From contig CAMGYJ010000006.1 of assembly GCA_946122785.1 (NCBI GenBank), positions 54,270,066-54,334,065 on the forward strand: a DNA stretch of 64,000 bases, read 5' to 3'. Shown piece after piece: positions 1-9,782 of this stretch; within the stretch, counting starts at the first letter, position 1, and each line of letters starts with the position of its first letter. A program made the position numbers and the translations under genes. Under the pieces are notes generated by a model. It saw nothing but the letters and a program-made list of their open reading frames with translations. It did not search any database and was not told where the DNA came from. The stretch is from Linum tenue (Eukaryota; Streptophyta; Magnoliopsida; Malpighiales; Linaceae).

Positions 1-1509
1 GCAACTACTACACCTCCTGTACCGAGGCAGTAAGCTTATCGAACAGGGTCATTAAAGAGAGAAGACCGGCAGAAGTAATGAAGTGGGGAAAACCTCTGCA
101 AAGCCATTTAGTACCAGAAGATAGTAATTTGACCATATTCTGTGTATAAATGTCGTTTAAAGTAATAGGACCCACTTTGATGTCCACCTTTGAGCAGAAT
201 TTGCTGTGGGTGGTGGGGTCGTTAATGGTCATGGGATTATGCAAATTTTCCCACATAGTCGTGACTGGCCTAATTTAACTCCAGTTCTTGCACTATATAT
301 GTTAGATGCCGTGTCTTGGGAATGCTTCCTCCGCTGTTTAGTTTACAAATTCGCAGTAGCTGCTTAGAAGGATGGATGGGGCGATGCTGTGTTGTCTTTT
401 AGATTGTCCCAGGAGAATATAAACAGATTTAACATGTTTTATTTCTGGGTTGATTTTGGTATTAAGGGATTTCCTTGACGGCAGGTGGGAGAGCAATTGA
501 ACTTGGTCGGTACATTTTCTTCACTAGGGATGTGAACTGTGAAGAAAAGATTACGAGTTAACTATTCATGCATTGCATGATGTCACCGTTCTGGATGGTC
601 CTGTAATTTCTTCTTGATTTTAGCAATGAAAGTGTGGTGAAGACATTATCAGGACTATTGAGATAATGGATTTGGTTGCGAGGATTAATGACCCATAGTG
701 TGAGTTGCTCCCCTGTGTTTTTTTTTGTCGGTCCAACTATCTTTTGACAAAACTCTTCATTCTAGTTTAGAAAGTTCTAGGCTCGGGTTTGGCGATTTGT
801 AGTTTAGACTTGCCACTTTCCCTTTTTATTTAGGCGGGCTTGGGGTTTATGCTATTAAAGATGTTCTGCATTATGCTGGTGTCTCGTTTGCAGTCTACGG
901 AGTTGCTAGCTCCTTTTAGTATACTATCTCCTGGCCCTGCTTTTGATGACGCCCTAGGCACCTTTAATGAGTTTACATATTCTGATATCTTACGTGACTC
1001 TTGTGGAGTTGCTGTCCCAAAACTTACAAAGAAAATGACGCATATACTTTGTGAAGGTTGCTACTATTTCAGATTCTGTTTTCTTGTTCACTACGCGTCA
1101 GGTGGCCTTGTGGAAGTCCCAGCAAAGTGCACACTCTTCTGGTTGGTTGCACGATGTTCTTATTGCTGGGTTGGGGCAGTCTATGAATGGGAGAACAAAT
1201 CATAGTGTGCTTAGTTGGTAGTCTCAGCAAAGTCCCGTATATTTCATGGCGATGTCTTAGGAGATCATGTTGTGTCCTTTGTTGGTACTGTGAAGCATTA
1301 AGCATCGAAAGAAACTCATTTGTGACACCGTACTGGACATCTGTTACATGTCTGGGATATCTGATGGTAGGGAGGTTGATATCGGTTTGGTTGATGAGCA
1401 TGGTGGACCCCTTCGTCTGTGGGTTTGCTTCTTTATTCTTGGGACATTGGGGGGATGTGTGTGTCGATATGACTGGATCTTCGCCTTTGACTTAGACTGG
1501 GATAACTGG
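1..1509. other. Unassigned sequence left of the LINE
   Basis: I recognise no gene or element here. Short open frames occur on both strands, including an 82-codon one on the minus strand at 8-256, but none shows a known motif, and the frames overlap one another at 840-1500 as expected by chance. The base composition is mixed and lacks the inverted or direct terminal repeats seen elsewhere in the window. It could be the intron or UTR of a host gene whose exons lie outside the window. Confidence 0.5.
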
Positions 1510-1522
1510 TTCCATGGCAGCT
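1510..1522. repeat. Target-site duplication, 3' side of the LINE
   Basis: TTCCATGGCAGCT is identical to 7578-7590 at the other end of the L1. The T tract that follows is the element's poly-A tail on the opposite strand. Confidence 0.85.
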
Positions 1523-1579
1523 TTTTTTTTTTTTGAATATAAACTTCATTTCATTCAAACCCCTGAAACGGGAAGGAGG

Positions 1580-2554
1580 TTACAGCAAAGGAGAGATAAT
1601 ACAAAGAACAGTGATCCAATCAGTAGGGAGAGAATTCAGTCGACAATTGCCGGCGACCCAGTCCGCCTTCGTTTTAAACTTTCGATTAGTGAACTTCACC
1701 CTAATCCAATCTGAATCACGAAGAATCTTTGTAATCTTTGCAAGGTGAGCATAGCATCTCCACGGCCAAAGAGATGGATCCAACACCAAGGCATCTACAA
1801 GGGACTTACAATCCGAAAAGACCTCCGTTGGTGTACGATCCAAGGCAGCCATCTGACATGCCTCAAACATCGCATGCGCCTCCGACTCAATAGGAGTAGA
1901 ACAAATGACCCTACCAGCCCGCCCATCACTTATCTGTCCGAAGGGATCAGTAATAACTACCCCGAAAGCCGCCTCCTGGGAGTCACTGTCAAATGACCCA
2001 TCACAGTGAATCCTACGAGTAGGAAAACTTGGCGGTGGATGAGATTGTAATGGAACGTCTCTAGGCTGATGAAGGGAAGAAACATTGTGATGTCGCCGAG
2101 CAAAGGCAGGCTCCGCCGCTTCTCTGAAAGCCCGGATCGAGGTCATCACGGGGGACACCGGTACTCCTCTAAAGATGAATTCGTTACGGGCCTTCCAGAC
2201 ATTCCAAAGGCAGAAAGCCTTTTGCCGAATGCTCGAGACATCTTCAACATCACGCAAGGCAAAGAACCAATGGCAAAAGTTCAGGGGAGGACTGACCGAC
2301 GGCTGAACCCGAGCCCACGTCTCAGCTGCATGGGGACAGAGAAACAAACAATGAATAAGACTCTCCACTGGTGCATTGCAAAGCTGGCAGCTCGAGCTCG
2401 GTGCACAACGTCGATGATGGAGATTTTCCCTCGTTGCAATTGCCTTCCTAAGACATCTCCAAAGGAAAAATCGAATTTTTGGTGGGAGCTCCAGTGCCCA
2501 TAACCACTTCCAACAGTCATCCGAGCTAGGAGTGTTAAGATCCTGAATCTGCAT
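1580..2554 (-). pseudogene. LINE ORF2, zf-RVT and RNase H domains
   Basis: This C-terminal part of ORF2 lies in a different frame from the RT. It opens with the zf-RVT signature (KIRFFLWRCL, CQLCNAPVESLIHCLFLCP). An RVT_3-type RNase H follows, with IHCDGSF (first Asp), ESEAHAMFEA (Glu), FSDCKSLVDAL (second Asp) and a terminal ADWVA block. RNase H would remove RNA from the cDNA hybrid. The ORF ends about 57 bp before the poly-A tail, leaving a very short 3' UTR. The domain looks catalytically complete but is detached by the frameshift. Confidence 0.9.
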
Positions 2555-4900
2555 AGGTTGACTCTGTCGAAGTTGTTCCCTGCATCCATGATAAGCCGCT
2601 TAACTGAAAACTCCCCTGTAGTGGTAAATTTCCATGCCCATTTGTCTTTGGTATCCGCTGGACCAATTTGGATATGGGAGATAGCATCCGCCTCAGAGGT
2701 TGAGCAATGGTTGTGAATGAGGCTCCAATTCCACTCCCGAGGCTGCTCGGTCATCCAATCACACACTTTTGAGGGAGGTACTGAAGGGGACAAAATCTTG
2801 TGACCTTGTAACATTGGGAGCCAAGGGTCCTTGTGAAAACATGAGTCCTCCCCCGAACCAATAATCCTAATTGTTCCAATATCCAAGGCCTTCTTTGCGT
2901 CACAAATGCTGGACCAAATCCATGATGGAGCACTTCCTTTTCGCGACGATCGAAAGTCCGAGTTTGGGAAATAGAGACCTTGAAGAAGACGAGCCCACAG
3001 CGTGCCAGGATCATTCATCAATCTCCAACCCTGTTTGGCAACAAGAGCAAGATTAAAAAGTCGAAAATCTTTGAACCCGAGACCACCAACAGATTTAGGG
3101 TCAGTGAGCACTTCCCCTTTTCTCCAAGGAATAGATCTCTTCTTCATCGATCCTGACCAGAAGAAATTGCGAAGAATGGAGTCCATTTTCTTTGTCAGCG
3201 AAATCGGGAGAAGGAAAACGCTCATGATGAACGTAGGAATCGCTTGGATAATGGACTTAAGGAGAGTTTCTTTCCCTCCATGGGAAAGAGAATGACTCTT
3301 CCAAGATTCCCCCTTCTTCTCCATTCTTTCAATGAGAAAGCTGAAGGTCTGCTTCTTTGAACGACCCCAATCAGTTGGAACCCCTAAATATTTGTCATGA
3401 TTAATGAGGGGAGGAAAACCAAAACGGAAGGTGATAAGATTTCGCATTCCTTCTGGTGTATTCTTGCTGAAGAACACCGATGATTTGTCCATATTAACTT
3501 CTTGCCCGGTGAGAAAGCTGTAGTCATTGATAATGTGCAAAATAGCTTCTGCCTCCTCCACACATGCCTTCCCAAAGATGACAGTATCATCTGCAAACAA
3601 ACAATGTGAGAGTCGAGGACATTGAGGTTTGAGCTTGAGTCCTTTGATACTACCTCGGGAGATCCCTTTATCAAGTAAGAAAGAGAGAGCATTAGACAAC
3701 AAGATGAAAAGAAAGGGTGAAAGCGGATCTCCCTGTCTGATGCCCCTCGAAGGAGTGAATGGATCCGAAGGTCCCCCGTTGATGAGAATGGAGAACCGCA
3801 CAGTTCGAACACACTCCTTAACCCAATTACACCAAGTCGTATTGAAGCCATAAGCACCAAGGAGAGCATCCAAGCAATCCCAATCAACAAGATCATAGGC
3901 CTTGCGCATGTCCATCTTGAGCATCATATCACATTTGTTGCCCTGTTTCCGATTCTTGAAATGATGGAGAACTTCATGGACAATAATAATATTATCCTGA
4001 ATCATCCTTCCTCCGGTAAAAGCAGCTTGCATTTCAGAAACAAGGTCTGGAATAAAATTCTTCAGTCTGCTCGCCATTATCTTAGAGATGACCTTGTACT
4101 GGAAATTGCAGCAACTAATAGGTCGGAATTGACCGATCACCTCAGGGGAATGGGTCTTTGGAATCAAGGCAATGTGAGTGTCATTCCATCCCGATGGCAT
4201 TGTGGTTGAATTGAAGAAAGAGATAACTTCATCACAAAGATCTTCACCAACAATATCCCAGAATCTTGTAAAAAAGAATCCATTCAGACCATCAGGACCC
4301 GGAGACTTATGGGGACCCAGTGAAAATGCAGCCCTTTTAACTTCCTCTCGAGTCACCTGTTGGCTAAGCATTTCATTCATTTCGTTTGTAACCAGGCAGG
4401 GAAAATCTTGAAGCAACTCCGGGTTAAACCCTGTTGGCCTTGCCGAGAAAAGGTTCTGAAAGAAGTCCTTAATATGGGTTTTAAGATGAGCTGGCTGCTT
4501 GATCCATCTGCCATTCAGATCTTTAAGCCCCACAATACGGTTATGATGGCGTCGGAAAACAGCAGAGTTGTGGAAGAATTTCGTATTTTGGTCTCCTTCC
4601 GCCAGCCATTGGACTCTCGATCTTTGCCTCCACATTCTTTCTTCGTCCCTCCACAGTGAGTCTAACTCTTGCAGAAGAAACTTCTATTCTCCAACCACCT
4701 CGTCCGATCGAAAAAAATGAGCAATCTCCTCAAGTCTACGCTTGATCTCTATCTCTCTTTGATGTAGGACTTGTTGCATATTCTTGGCCCACGCCTTAAG
4801 GTCCTCTTGACATTTATTAACTCTTGAATCATGAGAACCTTGAGAAGCCCAAGCAGCCATGACAATTTGATCACACCCCTCCTTACTCGCCCAACGATCA
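2555..4900 (-). pseudogene. LINE ORF2, reverse transcriptase part
   Basis: The core of ORF2 copies L1 RNA at the nicked target. From 4900 to 4636 the linker is readable but contains an in-frame TAG near 4685. From 4635 onward all the RT blocks are present in one frame: SPGPDGLNGFF, ALIPKT, FRPISCCNFQYK, QAAFTGGRMIQDNI, DMRKAYDLVDW, GIRQGDPLSPFLFI and the catalytic LFADDTVIF (ADD near 3588-3596). The thumb and connection region follow with KYLGVP and GGKETLLKS. The frame is lost near 2555, at the junction with zf-RVT. RT blocks are unusually intact given the lesions on either side. Confidence 0.92.
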
Positions 4901-5632
4901 TCAAATCGGAAAGGGGGGGGGGGGATTTCGGGATGCCATCGAATGAAACTCGAGCCTTAAAGCTCTATGATCTGAACCAATATCATTTTCATGAAAGATG
5001 GCTCCCTCCTCAAAGAGTTCTCTCCAAGCTGGGGTACATAATCCCCTATCCAATCTGCTCTTAATATTCCGCTCCCCCGTTCTCTTATTTGTCCAAGTAT
5101 AGTGGGGGCCTTTGAAACCCATATCAATGAGCCCATTATCGAAAATGAATTTCTTGAATGGCTCCACTGATTCTCCCCGCAAAGGACCCCCTCCACACTT
5201 TTCATACTCGAACAGATTAGCATTTAAGTCACCAATTACAACCCAAGGAACTTCTACATCAGTTCTAAAACTAGAGACCAACTCCCAGAATGCCCTCCTT
5301 GCACTAGCTACAGAGGGGGCATGGGTAAAAGTAATAAAGAAACCACTACCATAGTTGACAAATACATCGATAAAATTAACTCCGCTATCCAAAACTTGCA
5401 AAGATAACCCAGCTGTCCACCAAAGTGCGAGTCCACCCGCCGAACCATCTGGGTTAACATAATGCTTATTCTGAAAATTGTTTTGGATCCTTCTTTCTTC
5501 CATGAAGCTTTCATCATTCTTTGTTTCCATCAAGAAAACCAAAGAAGGGCGAAATTTTCGAACCATCTTTCTCAGATTGTTCTCTGTCCGAGTTTGCCCA
5601 AGACCTCGACAGTTCCAACTTAAGCAACTCAT
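4901..5632 (-). pseudogene. LINE ORF2, APE-type endonuclease part
   Basis: This is the first 243 codons of ORF2, the nickase that opens the target DNA. The start at 5632 overlaps the ORF1 stop by ATGA. Visible APE-family motifs in order are LSWNCRGLG (catalytic Asn), FLMETK (catalytic Glu), VIGDLNA (Asp/Asn), KSRLDRGL and GSDHRAL (the SDH motif). The domain looks complete. The frame then runs into a long G tract on the plus strand (about 4911-4922), read as polyproline, and stops at once. The continuation of ORF2 is in another frame, so replication slippage in this homopolymer is the likely lesion. Confidence 0.9.
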
Positions 5633-6848
5633 TCATCAATTGGTGGCTTATTGCTGGCCACCTGCGCTTCAGAAATAATCCCTTCCTGCTGGTTTAGAAG
5701 AGTTTGCTGCTGTAACTTCAGCTCCCTATCTTCAATTGCTGTTGAAGAATTCGCACCTGCAATGTTGGGCTGGAATTTCCTTCCTTTTGCTTTGATTCTA
5801 GCATTCCTGGGTTTAATGAGACCCTCACCCACAGAAAAGTATGGGCCTTCGAAGTCAAGAGCCTGGCCTTGCTTTCTTTTTTTTGGGTCAGCTTGCTCCT
5901 CTTTTGCACCATGGATCTGATTACAAGTTCCTTCAGTGGGCCTTTCATTTAAGTCCATTTTCTGACTTAAATCCATCATCATCTGGGCCATGTTTGGTTG
6001 TGTGGGCTGGTTGAAGTGATTAAAACCACTGTCTTGGGCCGCATGATATGTGGGTTGTTGGTGGAGGTTGGCCCAAGCTTCAGCATCCAACTCCACTGCT
6101 AGGTTTCTAGCAAGGTGAGTGGGAAGATGGTGGCTGCCATATTTTGCAGGAGAGAGAGCTGGTGGGACCCCATAGTAGACCATGTTTGACGGAGGAGAAG
6201 GGGTTTGATACCGTTGCAAAGAAGACCCCACTGATCTCAGGTTTGGAGACGAAGTTCCCGTTGGGTACGGATGGGGGGTGAACCCGGGAGGACCTCGAAT
6301 AGCGAGCCCACTCAAACCGTCAGAATCAGGGGTGGCCGGAGAAGCCGAGGCGGCGGCCTGAGTAGCACTCCCTGTCGCCAGCGAAATAGGTCCTGCAACC
6401 CAGATTGAGTTTTGGACAAAACCTCTCGACTCCGTGCTTGATCCCGCATCTCCAGGAGAATGATGCACAATTCGGCCTCTAGGAGGGGGCGGTGGGCGGC
6501 TTGCTCTAGTGCCGGCTTTCATCCAAGCAGTAAATCTCCCCTCTGGTGGTCCAGCAACTCCAGCATCCATATCCGACTTCCTCCTGCTGCAATCTTGTTT
6601 GTTGTGGCCATGTCTTCCACAGTAGTAACAAAGAACATAGAGCCTTTCATATCTGAAGTCGAGCCATTCCCTATTCCCCTTAGTATTGTAATCCGAGCCT
6701 CTCGGTCGGAGAATATTTTTCCAACCAGCCGCAGTCGAGGACCTTTCTGGATCTGGGTCACCTCATCCGAAAACACTGCATTATGGTCTTCTTCCTCCCA
6801 ATCTTGGTGGTGTTGATTAATCAGGACGATGTCTTCAGCGTTTGCCAT
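5629..6848 (-). pseudogene. LINE ORF1 (gag-like RNA-binding protein), internally deleted
   Basis: ORF1 proteins coat L1 RNA. The start MANAEDIV at 6848 and the following acidic segment match the N-terminal part of the plant DUF4283 domain. After the residues ITILRG near 6675 the DUF4283 core is absent, and the reading frame shifts into a segment with a perfect CX2CX4HX4C zinc knuckle (C-YY-C-GRHG-H-NKQD-C) at about 6590-6640. A proline-rich tail follows. Plant L1 ORF1 proteins normally carry more than 100 residues between these parts, so a deletion with frameshift is inferred. The stop codon at 5631-5629 overlaps the ORF2 start as ATGA, suggesting ORF2 was translated by termination-reinitiation. 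The copy is non-functional. Confidence 0.85.
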
Positions 6849-7577
6849 TCTCCTCAAGACAGGGAATGCTTTTTTGGCTATAGTGTGTGGGGAAATCTGG
6901 GTTTCGTTTGCTTCAAGGGAGAACATGGTAAGATTGGTATGAGAAGAGCAGAGAAGTAAACACGGTTTGAAAGGCAGGATATACATCCCCTGCTCGGTTT
7001 GCAATAAATCAGGGGTTCCGTTTGGTGAACTTGGAAGGAGAAAGGACATAAGTTCCATAAATCCACCCTCTGAAACTTTGCTGGGCTTGTGTGGCTCGAT
7101 AATTGCATAAAGATGGGATGTTTTCCTTCCCTGGATTGGAGGTTTGAAAAGACTAGGATTTATGGTTTCCACTCTTCCTACTGACTCTGGGGAGCTGCAT
7201 CGCTTGTTTAAGGTATATGGGAGAGGCTTTTTGGAGATTTTGAGGATCTGTAGGTGGTTGGGGTTCTTTATTATGGGTTTAGAAATCTGCTGCCAGCCAA
7301 ATCTGCTGCCAGAGCAATAACTCCTAGGTCTTAGAGGAAGATAGCAGAGGGTGGAAGAATCCAGCTTGTTCCAGCTTGCATCATAAATCCAGATGGGACT
7401 ATTCTCCGATTGCGCCGAAAGCACACCCAAAACTATAGCCTTGTTCTTCTCCATTAGTATCTCTAAGGAGGATGAAAGAGCCCCTTCATGGAAGGAAGCA
7501 TCTGGAAAACCAGATCTAAAGTTTGAAAACCCAGAGAGAATAGGAAGAGAGAGATGATCTAGTGAGAGAGTCATGAC
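6849..7577 (-). other. LINE 5' leader, open in frame with ORF1
   Basis: This is the stretch between the 5' TSD and the usual ORF1 start. It contains no stop in the ORF1 frame: the frame is open from an ATG at 7574 (or 7583 inside the TSD) straight into MANAEDIV at 6848, about 242 extra codons. The translation is low in recognisable domains. It may be a leader that is open by chance, or a real N-terminal extension. I favour a leader because the MANAED start fits family expectation for plant L1 gag proteins. Confidence 0.55.
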
Positions 7578-7590
7578 TTCCATGGCAGCT
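7578..7590. repeat. Target-site duplication, 5' side of the LINE
   Basis: A perfect 13-bp match to 1510-1522. It marks where the host sequence resumes upstream of the LINE's 5' end. Confidence 0.85.
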
Positions 7591-7931
7591 GATGCTGCTC
7601 AGCAAAAGTGTGCCAAGTATTGGGACTTGTGCATGGCAGCTGATTACAGTTTCCTGCCCTTTCCTTTTTCTTTGCTGAGAATTGGATACGAATGTCGTGT
7701 TTTTGCTCAAGAGGATCCAGAAATTCTCCGTGTCTCAGGATGCGGGGGCTCGGGTGGCGTCGTACATTTTTACTAGTCTTAACTTTGCTATAGCTAAAGG
7801 AGTCGGGGCTCAGATTGTATCTCGGCTGCCCACTAATTTTTTGTAGACTTATGTTTGTTCTGTTTTCCACTATTTTATTATTAGTAAAAAAGATAATAAC
7901 AATAATAACAACTATTACTTTGACGAATTGA
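7591..7931. other. Unassigned spacer between the LINE and a hAT MITE
   Basis: This is ordinary host or old repeat sequence. A second CATGGCAGCTGA at about 7633 resembles the LINE target site. No gene is seen. Confidence 0.4.
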
Positions 7932-7939
7932 CTTTGCAT

Positions 7940-8381
7940 TAGGGCTGGCTATTTGGACCGGGACCGGATGAAAAACCGGAAACCGGACCGTATAACCCGG
8001 ACCGAGACCGGACCGGGACCGGATAGTAAACAATCCAATCCAATCTTTGGGCTTAGATTTGAGGTAAAAAACCGGATAAAGACCGGATAAGAGAGCTCAA
8101 CACCCAAAACTTAAGGGTAATTTGCATAAACGGTCACAAACCTTTGCACTTAGTACAAAACTTAACCAACTCCTCACCCTTTTAGGCCTTAGGCCACTCA
8201 AATTCCCACAATCTCAATATAAAATCAAGACCGAATTGGGACCGGACCGGATCAAGACCGGATCGGGTCAAGACCGGACTGTATCCAATCCAATCTTCGG
8301 TCCTTATATTTTCAAAAAAACCAGACTGGACCGGATCAATTTGGGCCAATTTAACCGGACCGGACCGTATAGCCACCCCTA
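7940..8381. mobile_element. Non-autonomous hAT element (MITE) with GGACCGG repeats
   Basis: The 442-bp element has imperfect terminal inverted repeats, TAGGGCTGGCTAT at the left and ATAGCCACCCCTA at the right. It is flanked by a perfect 8-bp duplication, CTTTGCAT, at 7932-7939 and 8382-8389. Both features are diagnostic of hAT transposons. The subterminal parts are packed with short ACCGGACCGG-type motifs on both sides, probably transposase-binding repeats. There is no transposase coding, so movement would need a hAT transposase acting in trans. Confidence 0.88.
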
Positions 8382-8389
8382 CTTTGCAT

Positions 8390-8951
8390 CCGTACTCACC
8401 ACTGCCAATTGCTCTTCAATTCCCTATCGGGCTACATCTCAGCATCTTCGCGCTGCTTGGAAAGGTTGACTTCTGCGCATCGTCCAGTCGCATGACATCC
8501 TCTTTTCATTTGATTTGCCTCTGTTAGAATTTTTATTCGAGACCTCTGACGTCCAACTCTTGTTAGTTTTGCATGATTATGCTTCCTCCTTTCCTTCTAT
8601 TTCTGATATTCGGTTCACTCCCCTACTCTACAACTTTTCTTCGATTAATTTATGTATTCCAGTTGTGGCTTGATTTTCTCTTTGTTTCCTCTGGCACGTT
8701 CGGTTTCTCTCTTGTTTCGTTTTGTTGTTTTGCAGGTTCCGTCACTTTGCTTGGAATCGGATAAAAACGGTATGAAAGCGCGCTTTTATCCGATTTTAAC
8801 GATTCTACTAACGCTTTTGACTGATTTTGAGTAAAATACGATTTTATTAATGATTTGAAACGTTTTCCTACCCTAGAAACGTAAAATCGTACGATTTTAC
8901 GCTTTAAAGCGCGATTTTGACTACACTGGGGGTGACCAGCCTCAATGCCAC
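8390..8951. other. Unassigned spacer with a palindrome
   Basis: No gene or element boundary is recognised. The last 180 bases are enriched in CGATTTTA and TAAAATCG words in both orientations, culminating in a 22-bp palindrome at 8880-8901. It may be a degraded inverted-repeat transposon. Confidence 0.4.
8880..8901. repeat. 22-bp perfect palindrome
   Basis: The left half is CGTAAAATCGT and the right half is its exact reverse complement. Related words (CGATTTTA, AAAATCG) surround it. Confidence 0.8.
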
Positions 8952-8986
8952 AATCAACAAAATATTAAAGACATATTTTGTTGATT
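8952..8986. repeat. Perfect 14-bp hairpin at the end of the copia remnant
   Basis: The arm AATCAACAAAATAT at 8952-8965 is repeated as its reverse complement at 8973-8986, around a 7-base loop. It sits where copia RT similarity stops, so it may mark the truncation breakpoint. Confidence 0.8.
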
Positions 8987-9609
8987 CAGGACGATGCCAT
9001 GCTTGGAGCAAGCAACCTCAATCACGAGAAAGTACTTGAGAGGCTCAAGATCCTTGATAGTGGATTGTTGATGGAGATGATATTTACCACATTGGATGAA
9101 TGAGTTATCATCACTGGCTAGAATGACATCGTCAACATAGACCAAAGGCGCGACAAAACCAGTACGAGACTTATGGAGGAAATGAGAGTGATCAACATAG
9201 CTTTTGACGAAACCAGAGCAAGAAGTGTTGCAGAGAACTTATGATACCAGTTGCGAGATGCTTGCTTCAATCCATATATTGACTTTTGATGAGGACAGAT
9301 ACGTGTGTCACCAACGCGCGCAAAACTTTGAGGAATGTGCATATATACTTCCTCCGTGAGATCCCCATGCATAAATGCATTATTGACCTCAAGTTGATGG
9401 AGATTCCAACCCTTACTCATGGCCACAACAATCAGACATCGAACAATGACAAGTTTTGCCACATGCGCACAAGTGTTGTGATAGTTTATGCCTTCAACCT
9501 GTCTGTAGCCCTTGGCCACACATCGGGCTTTATACTTCTCGATAGAACCGCCAGGCTTATATTTGATCTTATAACCCATTTTGAAGCACTTGTACTCTTA
9601 CCACATGGC
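8954..9609 (-). pseudogene. Copia remnant, reverse transcriptase fragment
   Basis: Two frames on the minus strand carry copia RT blocks: KSTSASKWV, KYKPGGSIEKYKARCVAKGY, LHQLEVNNAFMHGDL, SIYGLKQASRNWYHKF, and then in another frame YVDDVILASDD and LKYFLVIEVA. A one-base loss lies after SKWV. The reading ends at the hairpin near 8952-8986, before RT is finished. At 9609 the coding is interrupted by the younger copia and resumes at 14208. Confidence 0.85.
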
Positions 9610-9782
9610 TGTAATTGGCTGGAATTGGTGATTTGTATTGAATAGGAGATTGGTTTAAATATACCAATCTCTACAACAGAACCACTACTCACGTAGCTAC
9701 AAAGAGGGTAACAACCCATCCACTACAGCACTAATTACATAAAGTAAATGGAAAATAATTAATCTAAGAAGAGTCCTTATCA
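9610..9782 (-). repeat. 3' LTR of the 173-bp-LTR copia
   Basis: It is identical to 14035-14207 except at 2 of 173 positions (by eye, CACGTAG/CACATAG and GAGGGTA/GAGGATA). It ends next to the polypurine tract. Confidence 0.95.

Larger units (their letters stand above)
1523..7577 (-). mobile_element. L1-type LINE retrotransposon, full-length-like but inactive
   Basis: The element reads on the minus strand: leader, ORF1 with a CCHC knuckle, and ORF2 with APE endonuclease, reverse transcriptase, zf-RVT and RNase H. It ends in a poly-A tail, seen as the T tract at about 1522-1534 on the plus strand. A perfect 13-bp target-site duplication, TTCCATGGCAGCT, flanks it at 1510-1522 and 7578-7590, which fixes both ends. 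The RNase H domain after zf-RVT is the plant L1 arrangement. ORF1 has lost an internal block. ORF2 has a frameshift at a homopolymer near 4912, a stop near 4685 and another frame change near 2555, so the copy cannot move by itself. Confidence 0.93.

Noticed and set aside
8..256. An 82-codon minus-strand frame at the window edge
   Set aside because: It shows no recognisable family or splice context. It is kept only as part of an unassigned region.
1745..2503. Plus-strand frames of 83-144 codons across the LINE
   Set aside because: They are shadows of the minus-strand ORF2 and carry no motifs of their own.
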